From contig NZ_LT985324.1 of assembly GCF_900290275.1 (NCBI RefSeq), positions 1,126,451-1,181,394 on the forward strand: a stretch of 54,944 nucleotides of DNA, written 5' to 3'. A model generated the notes under the pieces. It ran no database searches. It was not told where the DNA came from and saw only the letters and a program-made list of their open reading frames with translations. Positions within the stretch are counted from its first letter, which is position 1. Every line of letters starts with the position of its first letter. The position numbers and the translations under genes were made by a program. Shown piece by piece: positions 6,994 through 14,742 of the stretch. The DNA is from Prevotella merdae (GTDB lineage: Bacteria; Bacteroidota; Bacteroidia; Bacteroidales; Bacteroidaceae).

Positions 6994-8850
6994 TTACTGT
7001 TTTCTTACGCTCTCGTGCACCATCTTCACATATCCGCCATTGGTCACAATATCCTTGACATCGTGCTGACCTATGCGCAGACAATACTCCAGTATTCCGC
7101 CTTTATGATGGAATGGAACGGTAGAGAGATAACGCCAGTTGTCATCTTGGGCATTCGAGGCAACGTAGTCCACCCATGTGGTACTGTCGTTTTGCTGGCA
7201 CATTAATGGGGTTTTGCGGCTTTCAGCCCACGACAATCCCTTGAGCGGAATGTTTGAGGCAGAGCCATAACCGTCGAGACGCAATATAGAGAGACACTTG
7301 CCCTCGCTCCACACGCTAAGCGTAGCATCAACAACCGAACAACTCGAAAGACACTCAAGCACATAGTCGCCCTCTTCCTTTGCCTCCTTGCGGCTCATGA
7401 CAAACTCTATAGGCTGGTTGCTCTTGTCAGCTCTGATACGTATAGGATTCTTTTCCATACACAAAGGGTCTTCGTCCGACCAACCATAAATGGTCTCGCC
7501 AAAGTTCTTGGCTACTTCAATGGTCCATCCATTCTGCGAAATCAAATCCCAGTTGTTGCAATCCATATAGATGCCATTGTGCGTATTTTCTAACCTATTG
7601 TATTCTCTGCTTTTCTTCCGCATCTGTATGCCTATCATCACAAACATAATGAATCCTAACGTCATCGCCACAATCCAAATGCCGGTAAGCATTGCAACAA
7701 TGCCGGTTTGCATTGGCTTGGGTTCCGACTTGAACAAGCGGAAGACAAAGAGCAATGGCAAAAGCATCACTATGAAACAACACAGAGCCGACACAATCAT
7801 ATAGACTTTCAGGTAAGGCAAAGATGCCAAAACACTCAGGGTAATCTCGTCGTTGGTGAAAAGTCGTACAAACGGATCGCCTATCACGGAATATGCTATA
7901 GAGAAGAGGAGATAAGCAAGGGCAAAGGCTGTCATTACAGAGAAGAAGCTAAGCGCAGCTATCTTTATGCAGAACTTCAGAATCTCGGCTATTCCCGACA
8001 ATATGCTGCCACCCTTGCCACGCTTTGCTGCGGGTTTAACCTGCTCTTCGGCCTCGGCAATAATGGCCTTGCTTATCGATTCGGGCGTTACCTCCTTGCC
8101 CGTCATGCAGAGGCGTTCCTCGGTTGTTCGCGCCAAAGGAGCCACAAGCCATAGGGCAATGTAGACAATTATGGGCACGGAGAATAGCAGACCAAACAAT
8201 GGACGGAAGAAATAATAGTGGAAGGTCTGGTTAAGGGCAAATGCCGCCATAATGAAGAGTACTGTAGCCACTCGCCATACAACGATGTCGCCACCACCAC
8301 AATAATGACATAATCCGGAGATAACCCCACCGCCTATCTTGTCCTTGCCGTCGCGATAGAAACGATGGGTACTTAAGTGATGCAACACACGGTCAATCCA
8401 TTTTCCGCCAATAGTTTCTTCGGCTGTGGTGTTGCTGTCGGTATCGTTGGAAGTATTGGAATAGCTTTCGCTTTGGTCGTGACGTTTGCCTTCGTTTTGG
8501 CCGTTGCCTTCGTTTTGGTCTTTATCCTCGCTGTCGGTTTCTGCGTCAGAAGTTTCTTCTGTATTGGAATCGGCAGCTTCTTCTACCCCACTCTCCATCT
8601 CGTCTGGATTGCCTATGCTACTGATAATCTGCTTCACGGTGTCGATGTCGATAGCTGACATGCCGCTCTCCTTCAAGCTCCACAGATGTTCGGCCACACG
8701 ATGCTCTATGTCGTCGTATATCTCGTCGCCTCCGTCGCGCTTGGCAAAATAGCTGCGCATGTTGTCGAGATAGTTCTCAAGAAGTGTGCAGGCGTCCTCG
8801 TCGATGGCATAGAGCGTACCGAAGAGGTTTATGTTGATGTTTTTCTTCAT
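6994..8850 (-). CDS. PspC-domain membrane protein
   Basis: 618 residues. The N-terminal 90 residues are soluble and include AIDEDACTLLENYLDNMRSYF, as in many Bacteroidetes PspC proteins. An acidic low-complexity linker rich in Asp, Glu, Asn and Ser follows (about 90-150). The PspC domain comes next (GGVISGLCHYCGGGDIVVWRVATVLF region, about 172-240) with hydrophobic segments, then two to four further membrane helices (about 280-410) and a soluble C-terminal region. PspC proteins respond to inner-membrane stress. It is 21 bp downstream of the PadR gene, the usual arrangement of a PadR regulator with its target membrane protein. Confidence 0.85.
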   Translation of the reverse strand: MKKNININLFGTLYAIDEDACTLLENYLDNMRSYFAKRDGGDEIYDDIEHRVAEHLWSLKESGMSAIDIDTVKQIISSIGNPDEMESGVEEAADSNTEETSDAETDSEDKDQNEGNGQNEGKRHDQSESYSNTSNDTDSNTTAEETIGGKWIDRVLHHLSTHRFYRDGKDKIGGGVISGLCHYCGGGDIVVWRVATVLFIMAAFALNQTFHYYFFRPLFGLLFSVPIIVYIALWLVAPLARTTEERLCMTGKEVTPESISKAIIAEAEEQVKPAAKRGKGGSILSGIAEILKFCIKIAALSFFSVMTAFALAYLLFSIAYSVIGDPFVRLFTNDEITLSVLASLPYLKVYMIVSALCCFIVMLLPLLFVFRLFKSEPKPMQTGIVAMLTGIWIVAMTLGFIMFVMIGIQMRKKSREYNRLENTHNGIYMDCNNWDLISQNGWTIEVAKNFGETIYGWSDEDPLCMEKNPIRIRADKSNQPIEFVMSRKEAKEEGDYVLECLSSCSVVDATLSVWSEGKCLSILRLDGYGSASNIPLKGLSWAESRKTPLMCQQNDSTTWVDYVASNAQDDNWRYLSTVPFHHKGGILEYCLRIGQHDVKDIVTNGGYVKMVHESVRKQ

Positions 8851-8871
8851 AATTTTATTCAGATTTAAGAG

Positions 8872-9210
8872 TTATTCTTTCGGTTTTATGTTCTTTAATA
8901 CGTTTACGGTATGGGCTATCTCCTGCCAAGCCTTGTCCAGCTCGCTAAGCGTAGCCTCACCATCGGATGTAAGGGAATAGTACTTGCGTGGCGGTCCTTG
9001 CGTCGACTCCTGCCATTCGTATCCCAGCAGTCCGTCCTTCTTAAGGCGCGTGAGTAGCGGATAGAGCGTGCCCTCAACCACTATCAGCTCTGCCTCCTTA
9101 AGGCTAGATATTATGTCGCTGGCATAGGCAGCCCGATGGCGCAGCAGCAGCATTATGCAATACTCAAGCATTCCCTTGCGCATCTGCGATTTGGCGTTGT
9201 CTATATTCAT
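8872..9210 (-). CDS. PadR-family transcriptional regulator
   Basis: 112 residues, ATG at 9210. Typical short PadR layout: MRKGMLEYCIMLLL at the N-terminus, winged-helix core with LKEAELIVVEGTLYPLLTRLKKDGLL, then the wing with RKYYSLTSDG and a short C-terminal dimer helix. It leads a probable operon with PspC. A -7 box at 9274-9281 and an inverted repeat at 9294-9314 sit upstream, a good arrangement for autorepression. Confidence 0.92.
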   Translation of the reverse strand: MNIDNAKSQMRKGMLEYCIMLLLRHRAAYASDIISSLKEAELIVVEGTLYPLLTRLKKDGLLGYEWQESTQGPPRKYYSLTSDGEATLSELDKAWQEIAHTVNVLKNIKPKE

Positions 9211-9273
9211 AGCTTTAGGGTTTTAAATATATGCGTTTGTGTATGTATACGACTCTCATTTTTTATGATAATG

Positions 9274-9281
9274 CAAAAGTA
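9274..9281 (-). promoter_or_regulatory. Promoter -7 box for padR-pspC
   Basis: The minus strand reads TACTTTTG, matching TAnnTTTG, 63 bp upstream of the padR ATG. Confidence 0.6.
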
Positions 9282-9293
9282 GGCATAATTATG

Positions 9294-9314
9294 GTACTAT
9301 GCAATACATAGTAC
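9294..9314 (-). promoter_or_regulatory. Likely PadR operator
   Basis: Perfect inverted repeat GTACTATG-CAATA-CATAGTAC directly upstream of the -7 box, where the -33 region should be. Its core ATG...CAT spacing is similar to known PadR sites (ATGT-N8-ACAT). A regulator bound here would block RNA polymerase, so autorepression is the likely mode. Confidence 0.55.
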
Positions 9315-9399
9315 TATAAATCTTTTAAGCACTATATACATTTAACCTTTGTTTACAGTTGGCTGGGCTTCTGCAGGCTGCTATACTGTCATGAACAGA

Positions 9400-9487
9400 A
9401 TATTCGCCTGAGGTCTTTCGATTATTCGCTTGAGGCTTTTCGATTATTCGCCTGAAGCCTTTCGATTATTCGCTTGAGGCCTTTCGA
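9400..9487. repeat. Four tandem 22-bp repeats
   Basis: Four contiguous units of 22 bp (9400-9421, 9422-9443, 9444-9465, 9466-9487) with consensus TTATTCGCCTGAGGCCTTTC plus GA. They differ at a few positions. Each contains a CCTGAGG or CTTGAGG core near GCCTTTC. There are no spacers, so this is not a CRISPR array. It lies in the divergent region between padR and the pafA-like gene. Confidence 0.85.
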
Positions 9488-9499
9488 GTAATAAGTTCA

Positions 9500-9677
9500 A
9501 CATGTTCTTCTGTTCTCATGTCCTCTAAAAAACATGTTCTTCTGTTCTCATATCTTCAAAAAAACATGTTCTTCTGTTCTTATATCTTCAAAAAAAACAT
9601 GTTCTTCTGTTCTCATGTCTTCAAAAAAAACATGTTCTTCTGTTCTTATGTCTTCAAAAAAAACATGTTCTTCTGTT
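9500..9677. repeat. Six tandem repeats, 32-33-bp period
   Basis: The word ACATGTTCTTCTGTT begins at 9500, 9532, 9564, 9597, 9630 and 9663, so the periods are 32, 32, 33, 33 and 33 bp. Between copies the sequence is CTYATRTCTTC followed by A-runs of 5-8, which account for the length change. The block starts 12 bp after the 22-bp array. The rest of 9678-9830 shows no clear feature. Confidence 0.85.
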
Positions 9678-9830
9678 GCGAGAGCAACAAGAGCACGCTT
9701 TTAAAGCCTTTACCGAGGTTTTATATCGCCTAATTAGAGATTTTACTGAGGTTTGATGTAACATTTGGGACATCTATTAACATGCTATGTCGTTGATTAT
9801 CAGCCCTTAAGAGAGAAGTAGATATAGACT

Positions 9831-9994
9831 GGCGTTACAGTTACAGTTGTTACAGTTTTATTTTCAAGGGTTACAGCTTCCCCTATTTACATATATAACT
9901 ATTTGATTATTAATTAGTTATAAAGTCTTTAATAAGGGGTTTGTAACATCATTACCCTTTTTGTAATAACTGTAACAACTGTAACTGTAACGCC
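9831..9994. repeat. Element bounded by perfect 27-bp inverted repeats
   Basis: The 27 bases at 9831-9857 (starting GGCGTTACAGTTACAGTTG) recur as an exact reverse complement at 9968-9994. The 110-bp interior is AT-rich and shows weaker dyad symmetry (AAGGGTTACAG against TTGTAACATCATTACCC). The arms carry the direct word GTTACAG three times. It could be a MITE-like insertion or a very long regulatory hairpin. No target duplication is evident. 9995-10100 shows nothing else. Confidence 0.7.
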
Positions 9995-10102
9995 AAGAGC
10001 CTTCAGCCCACCTTATGGAGAACCCTTTTTAAAAACATAGATACAGAGATTGAGATTAAAACAATTTAACCCCTCCGTAACACAAATGAAACAAATATTG
10101 AA

Positions 10103-10126
10103 TACTTTTGCACGTGTAAAACACGT
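10103..10126 (+). promoter_or_regulatory. Promoter and adjacent inverted repeat for the pafA-like gene
   Basis: -7 box TACTTTTG at 10103-10110, followed one base later by the perfect inverted repeat ACGTGT-AAA-ACACGT at 10112-10126. The repeat spans the expected transcription start, 12 bp before the ATG, so it is a candidate operator. Confidence 0.55.
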
Positions 10127-10137
10127 TACAATAATTA

Positions 10138-11775
10138 ATGATGAAAAAGATTAAGGTTATTAGTTTCCTCTCCATGGCCTTGCTTGGATGCGGCACAGCC
10201 TCGGCTCAGCAATCCAACGCAGCTGCCATAGAGCGCCCCAAGCTTGTTGTGGGCATTGTTGTAGACCAAATGCGATGGGACTATCTCTACCGCTACCAAA
10301 AGCGTTATACTGACGGCGGATTCAAGCGATTGCTTGGCGAGGGCTTCTCGTGCGAGAACACCATGATTCCTTACGTGCCATCGGTTACAGCTATTGGCCA
10401 CACCTGCATCTATACGGGCAGCGTGCCCTCTATACACGGTATTGCTGGCAACAACTTTGTGAAGGATGGCAAGAAGGTGTATTGCACAGACGACGACTCA
10501 GTAAAGCCCGTGGGCACAACAAGCGTGGCTGCACTTATGTCGCCACGCAATCTGTGGGTCTCTACCATTGGCGACGAGATGAAGATTGCCTCTAACGGCA
10601 GAGCCAAGGTTGTGGGTGTGGCCTTAAAAGATCGTGCCTCTATCCTGCCCGCCGGACATAATCCGAATGGAGCTTTCTGGTTTGACGACCAGACGGGTTG
10701 CTTCATCACAAGCTCTTATTATATGGACCATCTGCCCAAATGGGTTGAGGCGTTCAACGACAAGCGTCTGCCCGAACAGTATCTGTCGCAGAAGTGGAAC
10801 ACGCTCTATCCTAAAAACACATACACGGAGAGCACAACCGACGAGAATGAATACGAAAACGGCATTCGCGAAGGGGTAAAGGCCACTCTGCCGCTTAATC
10901 TTCCGGAGTTGTACAAGAAGTATGGCTACGGCATTATAAGGAACACACCCTTTGGCAACTCGCTTACATTGGACATGGCTAAGGCTGCAATAGACGGCGA
11001 GCAACTGGGTGCCGACGACGAGACCGACCTCCTGACCGTAAGCTGCTCGAGTACCGACTATATTGGACATCAGGTGGGCACGCATGCCATAGAGACTGAG
11101 GACACGTATCTGCGCCTTGACAAGGCCATTGCCGACTTCCTGGCTTATCTCGACTCAAAGGTGGGCAAGGGCAACTATCTTGTGTTCCTTAGCGCCGACC
11201 ATGGTGCCATGAACAATGCCGCCTTTCTGCAAGACCGCCGCATCCCAGCTGGCAGTTGGGACGCCTCAGCCACAGCCAAGAAGCTAAACCATGTGCTGGC
11301 TAAAGAATATCCCGAAGCTGGCGATATTGTGAAGACCGTGATGAACTATCAGGTGTTCTTCAACCGCGACGTGATTAAAAGCAAGCAGCTGGATTTCGAC
11401 AATATTAAGCAGACGGTTGTAAATGTGCTGAAGGAAGACCCAAGCGTGCTGTATGCTTGCGACATGGCAAAGGCTTCGACAGAGAGCATTCCGGAGGAGG
11501 TTAAGTTCCGCATAATAAACGGCTACAACCGCGAACGCAGCGGCGACGTTGTTATTATTCTGAAGCCCAACTTCTACGCTCACGGCATGAAGGGAACCGA
11601 CCATGGCGCATGGAACTCGTACGACACGCACATTCCGCTTGTGTTTATGGGATGGGGTATCAAACATGGCGCCACAACAAAGCAGACTTTCATGACGGAT
11701 ATTGCACCTACAATTGCGGCCATGCTGCATGTTCAGGCTCCTAACGGATGCGTGGGAAAAGCAATCTGTCTTTAA
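10138..11775 (+). CDS. Alkaline phosphatase family protein, PafA-like
   Basis: 545 residues with a signal peptide (MMKKIKVISFLSMALLGCGTASAQ; a start one codon later is equally possible). Family landmarks: VVDQMRWDYL with the first metal Asp; PSVTAIGHTCIYTG holding the nucleophilic Thr; HGIAGNNF with the Asn that contacts phosphate in PafA; LKDRASILPAGH with the K-x-R pair diagnostic of PafA phosphomonoesterases; then SADHGAM and GTDHGAW with later metal ligands. It is therefore probably a periplasmic, phosphate-irrepressible type monoesterase. It is a single gene with its own promoter. Confidence 0.9.
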   Translation: MMKKIKVISFLSMALLGCGTASAQQSNAAAIERPKLVVGIVVDQMRWDYLYRYQKRYTDGGFKRLLGEGFSCENTMIPYVPSVTAIGHTCIYTGSVPSIHGIAGNNFVKDGKKVYCTDDDSVKPVGTTSVAALMSPRNLWVSTIGDEMKIASNGRAKVVGVALKDRASILPAGHNPNGAFWFDDQTGCFITSSYYMDHLPKWVEAFNDKRLPEQYLSQKWNTLYPKNTYTESTTDENEYENGIREGVKATLPLNLPELYKKYGYGIIRNTPFGNSLTLDMAKAAIDGEQLGADDETDLLTVSCSSTDYIGHQVGTHAIETEDTYLRLDKAIADFLAYLDSKVGKGNYLVFLSADHGAMNNAAFLQDRRIPAGSWDASATAKKLNHVLAKEYPEAGDIVKTVMNYQVFFNRDVIKSKQLDFDNIKQTVVNVLKEDPSVLYACDMAKASTESIPEEVKFRIINGYNRERSGDVVIILKPNFYAHGMKGTDHGAWNSYDTHIPLVFMGWGIKHGATTKQTFMTDIAPTIAAMLHVQAPNGCVGKAICL

Positions 11776-11818
11776 CTTCTTTAACGTCGCCACACCCCCA
11801 CAACTTCCCAAATATTTG

Positions 11819-11826
11819 TACCTTTG
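11819..11826 (+). promoter_or_regulatory. Promoter -7 box for the monooxygenase-fold gene
   Basis: TACCTTTG matches TAnnTTTG and lies 48 bp upstream of the ATG at 11875. The longer upstream frame would begin within the promoter, supporting the shorter protein. Confidence 0.55.
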
Positions 11827-11874
11827 TATAGAGTTAATCAACAGATAACAACAACTTTAAAAACGAGATTGAAT

Positions 11875-12159
11875 ATGATTAGACTGAATGTTTTCTTCGA
11901 GGTAAAAGATGCTGCGCAGACAGCCGAGATAAAGGCCCTGTGCCAGGAGTTGGTAGAGAAGTCGCTCAAGGACAACGGCAACGTTGCCTACGACTATTTT
12001 GTTAGCGGAACACGCGAGGGTGTGATGATGATTTGCGAGACATGGCAGAACGAGGAAGTGCTAAAGGCCCACATGGCTGCCGAACACTTCACAACACTTG
12101 TGCCTAAAATTGAGGCGCTTACAAAGAATGGATTGAAGCTGGAGCAGTTTGCGTTCTAA
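11875..12159 (+). CDS. Small antibiotic-biosynthesis-monooxygenase-fold protein (YgiN-like)
   Basis: 94 residues from the ATG at 11875 (MIRLNVFFEVKD). The pattern fits the dimeric ABM ferredoxin-like fold: beta strand MIRLNVFFEV, helix with ALCQELVEKSLKD, strand VAYDYFVS, strand GVMMICETWQNEEVLKAHMAAEHF and a final helix/strand. The ETW and the HMAAEHF segment are characteristic of the family. Related proteins include quinol monooxygenases and many of unknown role, so the substrate is not assigned. It is followed by a bidirectional terminator. Confidence 0.85.
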   Translation: MIRLNVFFEVKDAAQTAEIKALCQELVEKSLKDNGNVAYDYFVSGTREGVMMICETWQNEEVLKAHMAAEHFTTLVPKIEALTKNGLKLEQFAF

Positions 12160-12211
12160 ACACACACACAAAGCCCCACCCTATTTTTAGGGTTTACAAG
12201 AATACAAAAGA

Positions 12212-12262
12212 AAACGTCCGACTTTATACGGAGCTTGATTATCCATATAAAGTCGGACGTTT
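12212..12262. terminator. Bidirectional intrinsic terminator
   Basis: A perfect 17-bp stem (AAACGTCCGACTTTATA at 12212-12228, complement at 12246-12262) with a 17-nt loop sits between two converging genes. It ends 4 bp before the stop codon end of the sugar kinase and has T- or A-rich flanks on both sides. It is likely to end both transcripts. Confidence 0.85.
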
Positions 12263-12266
12263 ATTA

Positions 12267-13319
12267 TTAACGTTGTATTCTGCCTCCCGATGAGGTAATA
12301 TTGCTTATCACTTCTTCTTCGCTAACCAAGTTTTGGTCGCCAGGGATTGTGTTTTTTAAGGCACTTGCCGATAGGGCGAAGTTGAGACAATACTGGTTGT
12401 CGTCGGCCCACTTCTGATGGGCGTGAATGTAGCCAGCCACAAAAGCATCGCCCACACCCATTGGGTCGACAACAGGCTGGATGTCGTACATCTTTGTAGT
12501 ATACAGTTTGCCCTCAACAGCATCGTAGAGCACGCCAGTAAGCACATGGTGGCTGCTTGCCAACTGGTTGCGCAGAGCCATAATCATCTTCTTGCACTTA
12601 GGGAACAACTTGTGCATCTGCTGGAAATACTCTTGATAAGCATCCTTGTCGAGCTCACATTTGTCGTCGGTAGCCACAAAGGGGATGTGAGGCACGCCAC
12701 TTGCTACCTCCCACTCGTTTTGGTCGCCAAAGACAATGTCGCTATACTGCATCATATTGAATATCACATCGTGCGGCTCCATGCCGTATCCCCAAAGATT
12801 CTTGCGGTAGTTGATGTCGCATACAATAGTCAATCCATCAGCCGCGGCAAGCTTTATGGCATCCATAGTCGACTCCATTGAGTCGCGACTAATGGCGCAT
12901 GTAATGCCTGAGCAATGGAACACGGCAGCATCGGCAAATACCTTCTCCCAGTCTATCATTCCCCTCTTAAGCGAATACATAGCCGAGTTCTTGCGGTCGT
13001 AGATAACGTGCGAGTTGCGCATGGCAACAGCCTCCTCGAAATAATAAGTGCCAAGGCGCTCGCCACCACGCACCACATGCGAGACTTTAAGACCAAACTC
13101 TCGTAGATGCATCAACGCCGCCTCGCCCATAGCGCCATGTGGCAAACGTGTAACATATTCCACATTGTCGCCCATGCAAGCCAAAGAGATGGCTGTATTA
13201 GCCTCGCTGCCACCATAATTGCCCAGCATACGATGACCTTGGAACAAACGTTGATACTCGGGTTTGGAGATTCTGAGCAATATCTCTCCAAAAGTTACGA
13301 TCTTAGTCTTCATACTCAT
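12267..13319 (-). CDS. kdgK: PfkB-family sugar kinase, probably 2-dehydro-3-deoxygluconokinase
   Basis: 350 residues. The ribokinase/PfkB fold is clear: FGEILLRIS at the start, GGSEANTAISLACMG (signature 1) and DPMGVGDAFVAGYI (signature 2, with the catalytic Asp). The overall sequence, especially RLFQGHRMLGNYGGSEANTA, is that of KDG kinases, which phosphorylate 2-keto-3-deoxygluconate in hexuronate breakdown. No uronate isomerase or KDPG aldolase gene is beside it, so the substrate remains inference. Two starts are possible (13319 or 13313). It lies 48 bp after the deoxynucleoside kinase remnant. Confidence 0.8.
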   Translation of the reverse strand: MSMKTKIVTFGEILLRISKPEYQRLFQGHRMLGNYGGSEANTAISLACMGDNVEYVTRLPHGAMGEAALMHLREFGLKVSHVVRGGERLGTYYFEEAVAMRNSHVIYDRKNSAMYSLKRGMIDWEKVFADAAVFHCSGITCAISRDSMESTMDAIKLAAADGLTIVCDINYRKNLWGYGMEPHDVIFNMMQYSDIVFGDQNEWEVASGVPHIPFVATDDKCELDKDAYQEYFQQMHKLFPKCKKMIMALRNQLASSHHVLTGVLYDAVEGKLYTTKMYDIQPVVDPMGVGDAFVAGYIHAHQKWADDNQYCLNFALSASALKNTIPGDQNLVSEEEVISNITSSGGRIQR

Positions 13320-13367
13320 ATTGATTTAAGTAGCATCCTAAAGATGCACATTATTGTTGTTGTCTTT

Positions 13368-13982
13368 TTACTTGAACAAGCCGTACAGCATGGCGTCAAT
13401 ACGGTCGGTAATTCGACGGAAAGCCTCGGGGTCTGACTCGAACTTCTGGGTGTCGCCATCTACAATTATCAGGTTGCCCTTATAGTCCTTAATCCAGTTC
13501 TCGTAACGGTCGTTAAGCCCCTTGAGATAGTCGATACGGATAGTCTGCTCGCATTCGCGTCCACGCTTGCTAATCTGATTGATAAGGTTGGGCACGGTAG
13601 AGCGGATGTAAATCATAAGGTCGGGCAACTAGACGAGCGTCATCATCGTATTGAAGAGGTCGGAATAGTTGTTGAAGTCGCGGTCGGACATGTAGCCCTG
13701 TCCATGCAGATTAGGTGCAAATATGCACGCATCCTCAAAAATGGTTCGATCCTGTATGATGTCCTTGTCGCTTTGGCTAATCTCCACCACCTCTTTAAAG
13801 CGCTTGTTTAGGAAATAAATCTGCAGATTGAACGACCATCTTGACATGTCGCTATAGAAGTCGTCGAGATAAGGGTTGTGTTCTACAGGTTCGAAACGTG
13901 GCGACCAGTTGTATCTTTTTGCCAACATCTTGGTCAGGGTGGTCTTGCCGCTGCCAATGTTACCGGCTATAGCTATATGCAT
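13368..13982 (-). pseudogene. Deoxynucleoside kinase broken by one in-frame amber codon
   Basis: The frame opens at 13982 (MHIAIAGNIGSGKTTLT, P-loop) and continues through DRTIFED. It meets TAG at 13629-13631 and continues in the same frame with LPDLMIYIRSTVPN, RGRECEQ and GLNDRYE to a normal stop at 13368. The neighbouring paralogue has CAG (Gln) at exactly this position (KVQLPDLM), so one C-to-T change explains the break. Either the protein is truncated to 117 residues, losing the lid and C-terminal helices, or the base is a sequencing error or strain variant. Restart at the TTG after the stop would lack the P-loop. Confidence 0.85.
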
Positions 13983-13984
13983 TG

Positions 13985-14620
13985 TTATTTCTGTTTTGTA
14001 GATTGGTTGGGATTGACGGGGAATATAGAGTCTATCTTATCGGTAATGAACTTGAAGTCTTCGGGGCGCGTCTTGTAGTCGAGTTGGTCTACATCGATAA
14101 CCAGAACCTTTCCCTTGTACTTGTTACGTATAAAGTCGTCGTATCTATCGTTCAGGCCCTGCAGATACTCTATAGGTATCTTCTGTTCGCAAACGCGTCC
14201 TCTCTTCTGGATGTTCTCCACAAGATGTGGCACCGAAGCCTTAAGATAAATCATGAGGTCGGGCAATTGTACCTTGTCCATCATAATCTCGTAGAGCTCC
14301 ATATAAGTCTCAAAATCGCGGTCGCTCATATTGCCTTGCGAGTAGTTGTTTGCCGTAAACACGAACACTCCCTCATGAAGGGTGCGGTCTTGAATAATCA
14401 TATTCTCCGAATTTGAGAACTCGAGCACATCCTTAAAGCGTTCCTTGAGAAAGAACACCTCCATTGCAAACGACCATCGCTGCAGATCCTTGTAGTAGTC
14501 GTCCATATACGGATTGTCCACTACAGCCTCATACCGCGGTTCCCATTGGTAATGCTCGGCAAGCATCTCTGTGAGCGTGGTCTTGCCGCAACCAATATTT
14601 CCTGCTATTCCTATATACAC
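13985..14620 (-). CDS. Deoxynucleoside kinase
   Basis: 211 residues from a GTG at 14620 (VYIGIAGNIGCGKTTLT). This start aligns with the paralogue next door; the longer frame would begin at a TTG inside the -7 box at 14660-14667. Features are the P-loop GNIGCGKTT, the DRTLHEG motif (DR-S/T), the LPDLMIYLKAS strand and the LID region with RGRVCEQKIPIEYLQGLNDRYDDF. It belongs to the dAK/dGK-type kinases that salvage deoxypurine nucleosides. Two tandem copies in Bacteroidetes may form heterodimers as in Lactobacillus, but this is not shown here. The next gene starts 2 bp after its stop. Confidence 0.88.
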   Translation of the reverse strand: MYIGIAGNIGCGKTTLTEMLAEHYQWEPRYEAVVDNPYMDDYYKDLQRWSFAMEVFFLKERFKDVLEFSNSENMIIQDRTLHEGVFVFTANNYSQGNMSDRDFETYMELYEIMMDKVQLPDLMIYLKASVPHLVENIQKRGRVCEQKIPIEYLQGLNDRYDDFIRNKYKGKVLVIDVDQLDYKTRPEDFKFITDKIDSIFPVNPNQSTKQK

Positions 14621-14659
14621 TTGTTGAAATCTGTATTTTAGTAAATTTAAATGATTATG

Positions 14660-14667
14660 CAAAATTA
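14660..14667 (-). promoter_or_regulatory. Promoter -7 box for the deoxynucleoside kinase pair
   Basis: The minus strand reads TAATTTTG (TAnnTTTG), 39 bp upstream of the GTG start. Confidence 0.55.
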
Positions 14668-14742
14668 ATCAAAATAAATTTATTAACAGACAGGAACGTA
14701 CAAAAATATTACCTAATGCCAGCACTCGTGCCAATAAATCTA

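Noticed and set aside
9500..9677. CRISPR array
   Set aside because: Units are contiguous, with only A-run length changes between them. There are no unique spacers and no cas genes.
9518..9733. 71-residue protein made of 11-residue KNMFFCSYVF repeats
   Set aside because: Only four of the six DNA repeats are in one frame, and the start lies inside the array. The amino acid pattern is a by-product of the 33-bp period.
9678..9760. tRNA gene
   Set aside because: GC-rich pairs near GCGAGAGCAACAAGAGC do not form a cloverleaf and no acceptor stem is found.
13368..13982. TAG read as glutamine (genetic code change)
   Set aside because: Other genes in the window end in TAG at normal protein ends (pabB and the acyltransferase), so TAG is a stop here.
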